Shown: positions 10,843 to 20,758, counted from the stretch's first letter. The stretch: 64,000 nucleotides of DNA from Fictibacillus enclensis (GCF_001457035.1 NZ_KQ758617.1:1178001-1242000), one strand, 5' to 3'. The notes: generated by a model not told the origin, from the letters alone. Numbers and translations: made by a program.

Positions 10843-10875
10843 TAAAGGCTGGTATTCGTTTACTGGCCTTTATTT
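10843..10875 (+). terminator. Intra-operon terminator after the binding protein gene
   Basis: TAAAGGCTGGTA / TACTGGCCTTTA stem (one G-T pair) with TTATTT tail between the lipoprotein and ATPase genes. Likely lets the binding protein be made in excess over the transporter. Confidence 0.75.
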
Positions 10876-10944
10876 ACGCCATAAAAGGTTAGACTTCTGA
10901 CTCCTAGAGAGACCAAGAATAAAAGTCATTGAGGGGTGAACTCG

Positions 10945-12483
10945 GTGGAATATGTTATTGAAATGAGAAACATACGCAAAGAATTTCCTGGAATTGTTGC
11001 CAACGACAATGTCACATTGCAGGTGAAAAAAGGTGAGATTCATGCGCTTTTGGGCGAAAACGGAGCTGGAAAATCAACCTTGATGAACGTGCTCTTCGGT
11101 TTGTATCAGCCAGAGCAGGGTGAAATTTATGTAAAAGGAAAACCCATTTCCATTACCGATCCGAATATCGCCAACCGGCTTGGAATCGGCATGGTGCATC
11201 AGCACTTTATGCTCGTTGAAAACTTTACTGTAACAGAAAATATTATACTAGGCAAAGAAATCACTACGGGAGGCCGTGTGGATTTGAAAAAGGCTGCCAA
11301 GGAAGTCAAGGCGCTTTCTGACCGTTATGGTTTATCGGTAGATCCAAACGCAAAGATTGAAAATATTTCGGTGGGTATGCAGCAGCGGGTGGAAATTTTG
11401 AAAACGTTGTATCGCGGAGCTGAAATTCTAATCTTTGACGAGCCAACAGCTGTACTCACGCCGCAGGAAATTCATGAATTGATGGAAATCATGAAAAAAC
11501 TCGTGGCCGAAGGGAAATCCATCATCCTTATCACGCATAAGCTTAAAGAAATTATGGAGGCATGCGACAGATGCACCGTCATCAGAAGGGGACGCGGCAT
11601 CGGCACCGTCGATGTGGCAGAGACGAATCCAGATAAGCTTGCGGCTATGATGGTAGGACGCGAAGTCAATTTTAAAGTGGACAAAACGGACGCTTCACCG
11701 AAGCAAACCGTTCTTAAGATCGAGAACCTCGTTGTAGAGGATGCGAGAAAAGTACCGGTTGTCGATGGCCTTAACCTGGAGATTAAAGCGGGTGAAATCC
11801 TCGGTATTGCAGGGGTTGACGGGAATGGTCAGACGGAGCTGTTAGAAGCCATTACAGGCCTAAGAAAAGTTGTCAGGGGAACCGTTGAGCTCAATGGTAA
11901 GAACATTACCAACCATAAGCCAAGAAAGGTTACAGAAGCAGGAGTTGGCCACATCCCGCAGGACCGGCATAAACACGGTCTCGTTCTGGATTTTTCCATT
12001 GGAACAAATATGGTTCTGCAAACGTACTATCAGCAGCCTTTTTCCAAACATAAAATTCTTAAATTTCCGGCGATTTTTGAGAAGGCCAATCAACTCATCA
12101 AAGAGTTTGACGTGCGAACGCCAAGTGAGCACACATTGGCCAGAGCGTTATCGGGAGGCAATCAGCAAAAAGCGATCATTGCCAGGGAAGTGGACAGAAG
12201 CCCCGACTTTTTGATTGCTGCCCAGCCGACCCGGGGCCTTGACGTCGGGGCGATCGAATTTATCCACTCAAAACTCATAGAGGAACGAGATAAAGGAAAA
12301 GCGGTGCTTCTGCTCTCCTTTGAACTTGATGAAGTCATGAATGTCAGTGACCGGATCGCTGTTATTTATGAAGGAAAAATTGTAGCCATCGTTGATCCGG
12401 AGGAAACGACGGAACAAGAGCTCGGACTGCTTATGGCAGGCGGGAAGAAACAAAAAGCAGGTGATCGTAGTGAATCTCATTAA
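10945..12483 (+). CDS. nupO: Nucleoside ABC transporter ATP-binding protein, NupO-like
   Basis: Fused double ATPase of RbsA/MglA type. Domain 1 has Walker A GENGAGKST (about 37-45), signature SVGMQQ and Walker B LIFDEPTAVL. Domain 2 has a divergent Walker A (GVDGNGQTE, no GKS/T), LSGGNQQK and LIAAQPTRGLDVG, as usual in this family. 512 residues from the GTG at 10945, eight bases after GAGGGG; another GTG at 10936 lies too close to that site. Overlaps the next gene by 14 bases. Confidence 0.92.
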   Translation: MEYVIEMRNIRKEFPGIVANDNVTLQVKKGEIHALLGENGAGKSTLMNVLFGLYQPEQGEIYVKGKPISITDPNIANRLGIGMVHQHFMLVENFTVTENIILGKEITTGGRVDLKKAAKEVKALSDRYGLSVDPNAKIENISVGMQQRVEILKTLYRGAEILIFDEPTAVLTPQEIHELMEIMKKLVAEGKSIILITHKLKEIMEACDRCTVIRRGRGIGTVDVAETNPDKLAAMMVGREVNFKVDKTDASPKQTVLKIENLVVEDARKVPVVDGLNLEIKAGEILGIAGVDGNGQTELLEAITGLRKVVRGTVELNGKNITNHKPRKVTEAGVGHIPQDRHKHGLVLDFSIGTNMVLQTYYQQPFSKHKILKFPAIFEKANQLIKEFDVRTPSEHTLARALSGGNQQKAIIAREVDRSPDFLIAAQPTRGLDVGAIEFIHSKLIEERDKGKAVLLLSFELDEVMNVSDRIAVIYEGKIVAIVDPEETTEQELGLLMAGGKKQKAGDRSESH

Positions 12484-13525
12484 AGGCCGTTTATTTCATA
12501 TTCTTGTACCCGTTGTTTCAGTTTTATTGGGGCTTTTGATCGGCGGCATAATCATGCTTGTCAGCAATTACAACCCGATTTCCGCCTATGCGGCGCTGAT
12601 CGACGGAATATTTGGAAATGGCTACAACCTGGGTGAAACCATTCGTGCGGCATCTCCGCTCATTTTATCGGGTCTCGCCGTTGCGTTTGCGTTCAGAACC
12701 GGCCTTTTTAACATCGGGGTTGAAGGGCAACTGCTTGTCGGCTGGCTCGCTTCGGTTTATGTAGGCATTCATTTTGATCTTCCCAAGGTGATTCATCTTC
12801 CTTTTGCCATTTTGGCAGGTGCAGCGGCGGGTGCACTATGGGGAGTCATTCCTGGTTTTTTGAAAGCGAAGTTTAAAGTACATGAAGTTATCACAACGAT
12901 CATGATGAATTATATTGCGCTCTATACAACCAACGGTATCATACGCGCCTACATGCTGGCGCCCGGCGAGCGGACAAAGGACATTAAAGAATCCGCATCC
13001 CTGGCTTCACCGTGGCTGCAGCAGCTTACCGAGTTTTCACGTCTTCACTATGGTATTGTGGTAGCCATTCTGGCTGCTGTTATCATGTGGTTCATTTTAT
13101 GGAAGACCACGACCGGATATGAATTAAGGGCCGTGGGCTTCAACCAGCATGCTTCACAATATGCAGGAATCAATGTGTCCAAGAACATCGTGCTCGCCAT
13201 GGCGATTTCCGGTGCATTTGCAGGTGCGGCAGGAACGATGGAAGGACTTGGAACCTATCAATACATGACCATTAATAATGCGTTTACAGGGGTTGGTTTT
13301 GACGGTATTGCGGTCTCCCTGCTTGGTGCCAATGGCTCTGTCGGAATTATTATTGCTGCCTTGTTGTTTGGAGGGCTAAAGATTGGATCGCTTACCATGC
13401 AATCCGCTGCAGGCGTGCCAACCGAACTCGTAGGAATTGTCATCGCACTTATCATTTTCTTTGTGGCGTCAAGCTACCTGATTCGATGGCTGACCAACCG
13501 ATTTACAAAAGGGGGTAAAATCTGA
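12470..13525 (+). CDS. nupP: Nucleoside ABC transporter permease, NupP-like
   Basis: Membrane permease of the BPD_transp_2 family: 351 residues, eight to ten hydrophobic segments, and conserved RTGLFNIGVEGQLLVG near residues 70-85. The GTG at 12470 preceded by GCAGGTG is chosen; the frame is open further upstream inside the ATPase gene but that part is not hydrophobic. Stop and the next start share one base. Confidence 0.9.
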   Translation: MNLIKGRLFHILVPVVSVLLGLLIGGIIMLVSNYNPISAYAALIDGIFGNGYNLGETIRAASPLILSGLAVAFAFRTGLFNIGVEGQLLVGWLASVYVGIHFDLPKVIHLPFAILAGAAAGALWGVIPGFLKAKFKVHEVITTIMMNYIALYTTNGIIRAYMLAPGERTKDIKESASLASPWLQQLTEFSRLHYGIVVAILAAVIMWFILWKTTTGYELRAVGFNQHASQYAGINVSKNIVLAMAISGAFAGAAGTMEGLGTYQYMTINNAFTGVGFDGIAVSLLGANGSVGIIIAALLFGGLKIGSLTMQSAAGVPTELVGIVIALIIFFVASSYLIRWLTNRFTKGGKI

Positions 13526-14487
13526 TGGATTTCTTTCAAATTCTTGCCCTTATCGTTCCGGCCGCGATCGTATCGGCAGCACCACTTATTCTAACAGCGC
13601 TTGGCGGAGTGCTCAGTGAACGTTCAGGCGTGGTAAACATTGGACTTGAAGGGCTGATGATGTTCGGTGCCTTTATCGGAGCTGTTTTTACCCATTATGG
13701 GGAACAGTGGGGACTTGGCGGTGGTTCTCCATGGATGAGTTTTGTGGTAGCTATTGTCGCCGGAGCGCTTTTTGCTGTTCCGCACGCGGTGGCCAGCATC
13801 TCGCTGAAAGCCGACCAGGTGGTCAGCGGTGTGGCGCTTAACTTTTTGGCCGCTGGACTCTCCATCTTTTTGACAAAGAAGCTGTTTGGAGCTGGCCAGA
13901 CGCCGGATATCCAGGAACGGATCGGAAAAGGTGATGTTCCGGTGCTGTCCAAGATCCCGGTGATCGGAGACCTGTTTTTCTCCAACGCATACTCAACATC
14001 ATTTGTTGCCGTGTTTCTTGCTTTTGTTGTGTGGTATATCATATATAAAACACCGTTCGGGCTTCGCCTCCGGTCTGTCGGGGAGCACCCTATGGCTGCA
14101 GACACCATGGGGATCAACGTGATCAAAACGCGTTACATTTCAGTAATCATGGGGGGAGCCTTTGCAGGACTCGGCGGAGCCATTTATGTGGCTTCCATCG
14201 CCGGGAACTTCACAGGTTCAACCATTTCCGGCCAAGGTTTCATGGCTCTTGCCGCCATGATCTTTGGGAAATGGCATCCGCTGGGTGCTATGGGTGCGGC
14301 TCTCTTTTTCGGTCTTGCCCAAAGCTTGAGTATTACAGGGGAACAAATCCCGCTCCTGAAAGATATCCCTGATGTGTATCTTCTGATTTTGCCTTATGTA
14401 CTGACCATTCTTGCCCTTGCCGGGTTTGTCGGCAGAGCGGATGCACCAAAAGCATCCGGACAGCCTTACGAAAAAGGCAAACGATAA
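13525..14487 (+). CDS. nupQ: Nucleoside ABC transporter permease, NupQ-like
   Basis: Second permease of the importer, 320 residues and almost wholly hydrophobic, with the family motif ERSGVVNIGLEGLMMFGA near residues 32-49. It overlaps the preceding permease by a single base and ends the operon before a terminator. Confidence 0.9.
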   Translation: MDFFQILALIVPAAIVSAAPLILTALGGVLSERSGVVNIGLEGLMMFGAFIGAVFTHYGEQWGLGGGSPWMSFVVAIVAGALFAVPHAVASISLKADQVVSGVALNFLAAGLSIFLTKKLFGAGQTPDIQERIGKGDVPVLSKIPVIGDLFFSNAYSTSFVAVFLAFVVWYIIYKTPFGLRLRSVGEHPMAADTMGINVIKTRYISVIMGGAFAGLGGAIYVASIAGNFTGSTISGQGFMALAAMIFGKWHPLGAMGAALFFGLAQSLSITGEQIPLLKDIPDVYLLILPYVLTILALAGFVGRADAPKASGQPYEKGKR

Positions 14488-14492
14488 GAACC

Positions 14493-14530
14493 AGAGCCTG
14501 TTTCCCCTCGGGGATCAGGCTCTTTATTTC
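14493..14530 (+). terminator. Terminator of the nup operon
   Basis: AGAGCCTG / CAGGCTCT with an internal CCCC/GGGG extension and a T-rich tail. Confidence 0.88.
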
Positions 14531-14616
14531 TTCTACAGGCAGGAAAAGTCATGTTTGCTATGGAAAGTGGGTACACTAGAAAGTATGATTCATATTCATA
14601 AAAGGGAGGAACCGAA

Positions 14617-15897
14617 ATGACACTTGTAGACCATCACGTGGCGGATATGCCCGGAATGACCTTACATACGATCGAAACTACCAAATATAAAACCACTTCT
14701 TTAATCCTGCAAATTAAAAGCCCGATTACAGAAGAAGAAGTAACCAAAAGGGCCTTGCTTCCCTATGTGCTGCAAAGCGGCACAGAACGCTATCCGAGCA
14801 GCAAAGAGCTTCGTGGGGCACTCGATGGTCTTTACGGGGCTACACTCGGGGTGGATCTTTCTAAAAAAGGTGAATACCAGATCATCACCCTGAGAATGGA
14901 TGTGGCGAATGAAAAGTTTTTGAGTGACAACACGCCTTTGCTTGACCGGGCGTTTGAATTGCTTTCCCAGGTTCTTCTGAAGCCGGCCAAACAAGGTGAA
15001 GGGTTCCTGCCCAGGATTGTTCAAAAGGAAAAGCGGTCGTTAAAACAGCAGATTGAATCGATTTATGACGATAAAATGAGGTATGCCAACAAGCGCCTGA
15101 TTGAAGAAATGTTTGATGAGGAACCGTACCGCTTTAATGTGTACGGCAATGAGCAGGAAGTGGATTCGATTACGCCCGAAACACTGTATGACTATTATAT
15201 AAAAGTCATGAAAGAAGATGAAATTCATCTTTATGCGGTCGGTGATGTTTCTAGGAATGCACTGCAGGAATTGGCCAAAAAACATTTTGTGTTTCCGCAA
15301 GACAGAATGGAACCGAAACGAACATCTCCAACAGGCAAGCAAAGGGTGGACGAAGTAAAGGAAGTTTTCGAAGAACAGGAAGTGCAGCAAGGAAAGCTGC
15401 ATATGGGTTATCGAACTTATATTACTTACAGCGATCCGGAATACCTTGCCCTTCAGGTATTCAACGGGGTGTTCGGCGGATTTTCACATTCCAAGCTGTT
15501 TATGAACGTGCGTGAAAAAGAGAGCCTCGCGTATTATGCTGCTTCGCGGTTTGAAAGCCATAAAGGCATCATTTTTGTGATGTCCGGCATTGAGACCAAA
15601 AATTATGAAAAAACCGTGAAGATCATCAATGAACAGCTTGAGGAAATCCGAAACGGCAACATTACCGATGGGGAACTCGAACAGACGAAAGCCATGATCA
15701 GAAACCAAATCCTTGAAACCGTTGATGATTCAACAGGCCTGGTGGAGGTTCTTTATCATGAAGTGGTTTCCCGCCACAAACGAACCATTGAGGAATGGCT
15801 CGAAGGCATCCAGAATGTCACAAAGGAACAAGTCAGGGATGTATCCCAAAAGATTCAGCTCGATACCATTTATTTCTTAAAAGGGAGGGGAGAATGA
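14617..15897 (+). CDS. ymfF: M16 peptidase-like protein YmfF (no zinc motif)
   Basis: 426 residues with the M16 (insulinase/processing peptidase) fold. The region where active members carry HXXEH reads LLPYVLQSGTERYPS, so the zinc site is missing. Its downstream partner YmfH keeps the motif, so the two probably act as a non-catalytic/catalytic pair, as proposed for other two-gene M16B enzymes. Ends in a four-base overlap with ymfH. Start ATG follows GGGAGG. Confidence 0.87.
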   Translation: MTLVDHHVADMPGMTLHTIETTKYKTTSLILQIKSPITEEEVTKRALLPYVLQSGTERYPSSKELRGALDGLYGATLGVDLSKKGEYQIITLRMDVANEKFLSDNTPLLDRAFELLSQVLLKPAKQGEGFLPRIVQKEKRSLKQQIESIYDDKMRYANKRLIEEMFDEEPYRFNVYGNEQEVDSITPETLYDYYIKVMKEDEIHLYAVGDVSRNALQELAKKHFVFPQDRMEPKRTSPTGKQRVDEVKEVFEEQEVQQGKLHMGYRTYITYSDPEYLALQVFNGVFGGFSHSKLFMNVREKESLAYYAASRFESHKGIIFVMSGIETKNYEKTVKIINEQLEEIRNGNITDGELEQTKAMIRNQILETVDDSTGLVEVLYHEVVSRHKRTIEEWLEGIQNVTKEQVRDVSQKIQLDTIYFLKGRGE

Positions 15898-17186
15898 TGG
15901 AACAAATCCATTTTAACCAGCTTAAAGAAACATTGAACCACAAAACACTTCCGAACGGCCTGAAAGTATATATCCTTGAGAAAAAGGATTTTAACAAAAC
16001 TTATGCCACTTTTACGACCCACTATGGTTCAGTGGACAACCACTTTGTCCCGCTTGGGAAAGAGGAAAAAGTGAAAGTTCCGGATGGTATTGCCCATTTT
16101 CTTGAGCATAAGCTTTTTGAGAAGGAACATGGAGACGTTTTTCAGGACTTTAGTAAGCAGGGAGCATCCGCGAACGCGTTTACCACGTTTAACCGTACCG
16201 CCTACTTATTTTCAACGACCGGCGACGTGGAGAAAAACCTGACCACCCTTATTGATTTTGTTCAGGCTCCGTATTTTACAGAAAAAACGGTGGAAAAGGA
16301 AAAAGGCATAATTGGCCAGGAAATCAGGATGTATGATGATAATCCGGACTGGCGCGTGTACTTTGGCCTGATCGCGAATATGTACAAAAATCATCCTGTG
16401 GCTATTGATATCGCAGGAACGGTGGAATCCATTGCGAAAATCACGAAGGATGATCTGTACGAATGCTACAATACCTTTTATCATCCGAGCAACATGCTCC
16501 TCTTTATTGTCGGCCCGATTGATGCAGAAAAAATTATGGGTCTTGTGGAAAAGAACCAGGCGGGCAAGGATTATAATGATCAGCCGCCGATCGAGCGATT
16601 TTTTGATGAGGAACCGGCTGAACCCGCCAACAGAAAAGAAGTGCTCCACATGCCAGTGCAAACGCCAAAGTGCTATATGGGCTATAAGGAGAAGCGCCCG
16701 CAGCGAAGCGGGAAGGACCTTCTTGTCCGTGAATTGTCCATTAACCTTTTATTGGAGATAATGTTTGGCAAAAGCACCAAGAATTACGAGAAGCTGTATG
16801 AAGAAGGCCTGATTGATCCTTCCTTTTCGTTTGATTATACCGAAGAGATGGGATTTGGTTTTTCCATGATCGGCGGGGATACAACCGATCCGGATACGTT
16901 TGCGCAGCGTATTTCCGAAATGGTGAATGAATTCAAACAGAAGACGCTGAATGAAGAAGATCTTGAACGGGCGAGGAAAAAGAAAATTGGTTCGTTTCTG
17001 AGAGCGCTGAATTCTCCTGAATTTATTGCCAACCAGTTTACCCGGTATGAATTTAATGAGATGAACCTTTTTGATGTGATTCCTACTTTTGAGGAACTGA
17101 CCGTCAAACAGCTTCAGGACGCGTTAAACGACCATTTCGAGGAAAGTCAGCTGACCGTTTGCCAGGTAAAGAAGAAACAGTCATAA
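15894..17186 (+). CDS. ymfH: M16 zinc peptidase YmfH
   Basis: 430 residues, M16 family with intact inverted zinc motif HFLEH (residues about 65-69) and the second metal-site glutamate expected roughly 76 residues later. Ribosome site GGGAGGGG; the start is ATG at 15894 (ATGA overlap with ymfF) or the adjacent ATG at 15897. Cytosolic by lack of a signal peptide. Substrate unknown. Confidence 0.9.
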   Translation: MMEQIHFNQLKETLNHKTLPNGLKVYILEKKDFNKTYATFTTHYGSVDNHFVPLGKEEKVKVPDGIAHFLEHKLFEKEHGDVFQDFSKQGASANAFTTFNRTAYLFSTTGDVEKNLTTLIDFVQAPYFTEKTVEKEKGIIGQEIRMYDDNPDWRVYFGLIANMYKNHPVAIDIAGTVESIAKITKDDLYECYNTFYHPSNMLLFIVGPIDAEKIMGLVEKNQAGKDYNDQPPIERFFDEEPAEPANRKEVLHMPVQTPKCYMGYKEKRPQRSGKDLLVRELSINLLLEIMFGKSTKNYEKLYEEGLIDPSFSFDYTEEMGFGFSMIGGDTTDPDTFAQRISEMVNEFKQKTLNEEDLERARKKKIGSFLRALNSPEFIANQFTRYEFNEMNLFDVIPTFEELTVKQLQDALNDHFEESQLTVCQVKKKQS

Positions 17187-17200
17187 TGAAAGTAAAACAA

Positions 17201-17230
17201 ACATCCCTGCGCCGAGCAGGGATGTTTTTT
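17201..17230 (+). terminator. Terminator after ymfH
   Basis: ACATCCCTGC / GCAGGGATGT stem, 5-base loop, TTTTTT tail. Confidence 0.93.
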
Positions 17231-17247
17231 AAGCAGGTGAACTATAA

Positions 17248-17976
17248 ATGTCAAAATGGGTTCTTGTGACCGGGGCGAGCGGCGGAATTGGCTCCAGCAT
17301 TTCCCGCGTACTGGCAGGGGCCGGCTACTCCCTCATTCTTCATTACAATCAGGGGGCAGAGCAGGCAAAACTGCTTGAAAAAGAGCTTGTTGATCGATAC
17401 CAAATCGAAATTTTACTACTGCAAGCAGATTTATCCCTGAAGGAAGGCACAGAAAAACTGCTTTCCTCCCTGTTTGTTCCAGTGGATGCCGTGATCCATA
17501 ATAGTGCCTCCTCTTATTACGGGCTGTTGACAGATATGAAGCAGGAAACGATGGAAAGGATGATCCAGCTTAATTTGACCAGCCCCATTATGATTACGAA
17601 GCATGTGCTGCCGCAAATGGTCAAAAGAGGAAGAGGGAATATCATCGCTGTTTCATCGGTTTGGGGAGCTGCTGGTGCTTCTTGCGAAGTGCTTTATTCC
17701 ACCTTGAAAGGCGGATTGAATACCTTTGTGAAAGCGATGGCGAAAGAAGCCGCCCCAAGCGGTATCCGGGTGAACGGTATTGCGCCAGGAGCTGTGGAAA
17801 CGAAAATGATGAGCGGGTTTTCTGAAGAGGAGCTTCAGGACCTGAACGATGAGATCCCCGCAGGACGGCTCGGAAAACCGGAAGAGATCGCCGAAATTGC
17901 GCTGTTTTTGCTTTCCGATAAATCCTCCTATATCAATGGCCATGTGATTACGGCGAGCGGAGGATGGCATAGTTAA
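17248..17976 (+). CDS. ymfI: Short-chain dehydrogenase YmfI (3-oxoacyl-ACP reductase-like)
   Basis: 242-residue SDR oxidoreductase with Rossmann motif TGASGGIG near the N-terminus and the active-site YSTLK (YxxxK), ending ITASGGWHS. The family resemblance is to FabG but the chromosomal position identifies YmfI; the substrate is not known from sequence. It sits 18 bases after the ymfH terminator and may be read from residual readthrough or its own promoter. Confidence 0.88.
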   Translation: MSKWVLVTGASGGIGSSISRVLAGAGYSLILHYNQGAEQAKLLEKELVDRYQIEILLLQADLSLKEGTEKLLSSLFVPVDAVIHNSASSYYGLLTDMKQETMERMIQLNLTSPIMITKHVLPQMVKRGRGNIIAVSSVWGAAGASCEVLYSTLKGGLNTFVKAMAKEAAPSGIRVNGIAPGAVETKMMSGFSEEELQDLNDEIPAGRLGKPEEIAEIALFLLSDKSSYINGHVITASGGWHS

Positions 17977-18055
17977 AATTTGTCCTAGGGCATGCATAAT
18001 TCACCTTTCTTCTTGAAATATTAAGGGATGTACCATATTTTAAGGAGGAACAAAC

Positions 18056-18307
18056 ATGTCTGTATTAGATAACTTTGGACAATGGAAGAGTTTTCTTTCT
18101 GACCGCCTTGAACATGCTGAAGGGCAAGGCATGGATCAATCAACCGTTTCCAACCTCGCTACAGAGATCGGTGGATACCTTGCATCCCATGTTGACCCTA
18201 AAAATGCTGAGGAAAAAGTTCTTGCTGATCTTTGGAATGTGGCAAGCGACGAGGAAAAACACGCCATCGCCAACATGATGGTGAAAATGGTTCAGAAGGA
18301 TAGCTGA
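18056..18307 (+). CDS. ymfJ: DUF3243 protein YmfJ
   Basis: 83-residue soluble, mostly helical protein of the DUF3243 family, in the ymfI-ymfK position. Good AAGGAGG ribosome site. Function unknown. Confidence 0.85.
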   Translation: MSVLDNFGQWKSFLSDRLEHAEGQGMDQSTVSNLATEIGGYLASHVDPKNAEEKVLADLWNVASDEEKHAIANMMVKMVQKDS

Positions 18308-18311
18308 CTTT

Positions 18312-18345
18312 AAAGGATGTTAAGAATTTTTCTTAACATCCTTTT
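18312..18345 (+). terminator. Terminator after ymfJ
   Basis: AAAGGATGTTAAGAA / TTCTTAACATCCTTT stem with a TTTATTTTTT tail. Confidence 0.92.
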
Positions 18346-18431
18346 ATTTTTTCTTTCATAATAATTTGAAATCAGATATTATTAAGTAATGAAGTGGTAA
18401 TCAATACGGAAAAATGAAAGGGAGCTGAAGA

Positions 18432-19205
18432 ATGGGCGAACAGGAATGGTACCTTGAATATGAAATCAATAAGAATCGTCCTGGGCTCCTTGGTGATATA
18501 TCATCTCTTATGGGAATGCTTGGAATCAATATCGTGACGATCAATGGCGTGGACAATGGAAGACGGGGGCTTCTTCTCTTGGTAGACAAGCAGGAGAAGG
18601 TGGAACGACTTCGCTCAATCCTTCAATCCATGGATAATATTACGGTTACAAAATTCCGGAAGCCAAAGCTGCGCGATATTTTGGCTGTGCGGCATGGACG
18701 ATACATACAACGTGATGCGGACGATAAAAAAACATTCCGGTTTGTCAGGGATGAATTGGGCCTGCTTGTCGATTTTCTGGCCGAGCTTTATAAAGTGGAA
18801 GGCCATAAGCTGATTGGAATCCGGGGTATGCCGCGCGTAGGCAAAACTGAGTCCATTGTTGCTTCGAGTGTTTGTGCGAGCAAGAAATGGGTATTTATAT
18901 CTTCTACGCTTCTTAAACAAACCATGCGTGTTCAGCTGGCTGATGATGAATACAGTACAAACAATGTTTATATTATTGATGGCATTGTATCATCCCGCCG
19001 TTCCAATGAGCGGCACTGGCAGCTTATCCGGGAAATTATGCGCATGCCTACAGCAAAAGTAATTGAGCATCCTGATGTTTTTGTTCAACAGACGGAATAC
19101 AGCATGGGTGATTTTGATTACATCATTGAATTGCGAAACGATCCCAATGAAGCAATCACATACGAAGCAATCGAAACAGATGTAGGATTTTCCGCATTTG
19201 AATGA
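18432..19205 (+). CDS. ymfK: DUF3388 protein YmfK
   Basis: 257 residues. The first 75 look like an ACT-type domain (WYLEYEINKNRPGLLGDISSL and the following strand-helix pattern); the rest contains MPRVGKTES, which resembles a P-loop but departs from the GxxxxGKS/T form by one residue. The family is DUF3388 (YmfK). Function unknown; always found just before rodZ, suggesting a cell-envelope role. Confidence 0.82.
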   Translation: MGEQEWYLEYEINKNRPGLLGDISSLMGMLGINIVTINGVDNGRRGLLLLVDKQEKVERLRSILQSMDNITVTKFRKPKLRDILAVRHGRYIQRDADDKKTFRFVRDELGLLVDFLAELYKVEGHKLIGIRGMPRVGKTESIVASSVCASKKWVFISSTLLKQTMRVQLADDEYSTNNVYIIDGIVSSRRSNERHWQLIREIMRMPTAKVIEHPDVFVQQTEYSMGDFDYIIELRNDPNEAITYEAIETDVGFSAFE

Positions 19206-19230
19206 CTTCAATTAGTGGAAGGTGGTAAAC

Positions 19231-20124
19231 TTGACTGAACTAGGAAATTTTTTGCGAGAGAACAGGGAGGAAAAAGGATTTTCCCTTGAACAGCTCCAAA
19301 CGGAAACTAAAATTCAAAAACGTTACCTGCAGGCGATTGAGGAAGGGCGGTATGAAGTCCTGCCAGGTTCCTTCTATGCCAGAGCGTTTATAAAAAATTA
19401 CAGCGAAACCGTTGGGTTGAATTATGAAGAAGTATTCGAGCGGTTTGAATCTGAAATCCCAAAAGCCGAAAAGGAGCCAACGGAGTTTATTCCACGTTCG
19501 GAACGAAACAAGCAGTCGCTTGATGGCGGAGAATCTGTTTTTAAAACCTGGCTTCCCATAATGCTGGTTTCTGTCGTAATTCTTGCTGTCCTTGTCGGCG
19601 TTTGGGCATATCTTGCCAATCGTGACTCAGGAGCCAACGGCAATTCTAATGGCTCGAATCCCGCGTCTGTAGAGATCAATAATAGCAAAAACGCAGAAAA
19701 AGACAGTGCGGAAAAGGCAAAGGAAGAAAAGAAAGAACCGGAAAAGAAAACACCGGAAAAACCGAAAGAGCAAAAGCAACCTGAAAAGAAAGAAGCGGTT
19801 CTGGTAAAAAAAGGCACTCGGGGAATTACCACTACATACGAACTCAAGGAAGCGGATGCATTCGAGATTGCCTTTAAAATGAACGGACCTGTATATATGG
19901 ATGTAAAAGCAGATTCAAAACAACTGGCAAGCAAGATGTTTAAAAAAGGAGATACCGCCAAGTATGATTTAACCGGTAAAAAAGAGGTTGAACTGAATAT
20001 CGGAGCCGCCAATTTTGCGAAGTTAACGATTAATGGTAAACCGTTCTCCTACCCGATTCCTACCGAAAAACGTGGGATCCACCAGAGAATTGTCATTAAA
20101 AACACGGCTTTCAGCAAACAATAA
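19231..20124 (+). CDS. rodZ: Cell-shape protein RodZ (YmfM)
   Basis: Membrane anchor of the MreB elongasome. About 297 residues: an N-terminal HTH_25 domain (1-75), one membrane segment (about 106-129), a lysine/glutamate/proline-rich spacer (about 145-190) and a C-terminal DUF4115 domain. The TTG at 19231 is preferred because GGAAGGTGG lies five bases upstream; a GTG at 19222 is inside that site. Precedes pgsA as in B. subtilis. Confidence 0.88.
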   Translation: MTELGNFLRENREEKGFSLEQLQTETKIQKRYLQAIEEGRYEVLPGSFYARAFIKNYSETVGLNYEEVFERFESEIPKAEKEPTEFIPRSERNKQSLDGGESVFKTWLPIMLVSVVILAVLVGVWAYLANRDSGANGNSNGSNPASVEINNSKNAEKDSAEKAKEEKKEPEKKTPEKPKEQKQPEKKEAVLVKKGTRGITTTYELKEADAFEIAFKMNGPVYMDVKADSKQLASKMFKKGDTAKYDLTGKKEVELNIGAANFAKLTINGKPFSYPIPTEKRGIHQRIVIKNTAFSKQ

Positions 20125-20171
20125 TCTACAGGTAACGCCGTGTACGCGCTGTCAAAATTGGAGGAAAGAAA

Positions 20172-20750
20172 ATGAATTTGCCAAATAAAATTACTATTTC
20201 ACGTATTTTTTTAATCCCAGTCTTCATGATTGTGCTACTAACCGGTTTCGAATGGGGGACTGTCACATGGATGGGCGTGGGTCTACCGGTCACTCATTTG
20301 GTGGCTGCTCTGATCTTTATTGTTGCCTCCTGTACCGATTGGGTGGACGGCTACTACGCCCGCAAGCTCGGCCTGGTGACCAATTTCGGAAAATTTTTGG
20401 ATCCTCTGGCGGATAAATTGCTCGTAACTGCTGCGTTTGTGGCGCTTGTCCAGCTTGGTTACGCACCGGCCTGGATGGTCATCATTATCCTCAGCCGTGA
20501 ATTCGCCGTCACCGGCATCCGTCTTGTGGCAGCGGCAGAAGGGGCAGTCATCGCAGCAAGCCAGATGGGGAAACTGAAGACATGGATCCAGATTATTGCC
20601 ATATCTGCCTTGCTATTGCACAATATTCCGTTTGCATGGATCGGGATACCTTTTGCCCAAATCAGCATGTGGGCTGCTACACTGATTACCCTTTATTCAG
20701 GGTGGGAATATTTTATTCAAAACAAAGAAGTTATGCTAAAATCAAAATAA
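20172..20750 (+). CDS. pgsA: Phosphatidylglycerophosphate synthase
   Basis: CDP-diacylglycerol--glycerol-3-phosphate 3-phosphatidyltransferase, first committed step to phosphatidylglycerol. The 192-residue membrane protein carries the CDP-alcohol phosphotransferase signature D-x2-D-G-x2-A-R-x8-G-x3-D-x3-D (DWVDGYYAR then [10 protein letters not shown]) and four to five hydrophobic segments. Confidence 0.95.
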   Translation: MNLPNKITISRIFLIPVFMIVLLTGFEWGTVTWMGVGLPVTHLVAALIFIVASCTDWVDGYYARKLGLVTNFGKFLDPLADKLLVTAAFVALVQLGYAPAWMVIIILSREFAVTGIRLVAAAEGAVIAASQMGKLKTWIQIIAISALLLHNIPFAWIGIPFAQISMWAATLITLYSGWEYFIQNKEVMLKSK

Positions 20751-20758
20751 CAGCATGA

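Noticed and set aside
19422-20012. 196-codon open frame antisense to rodZ
   Set aside because: Serine/phenylalanine-rich mirror of the lysine/glutamate-rich RodZ spacer; no start signal.
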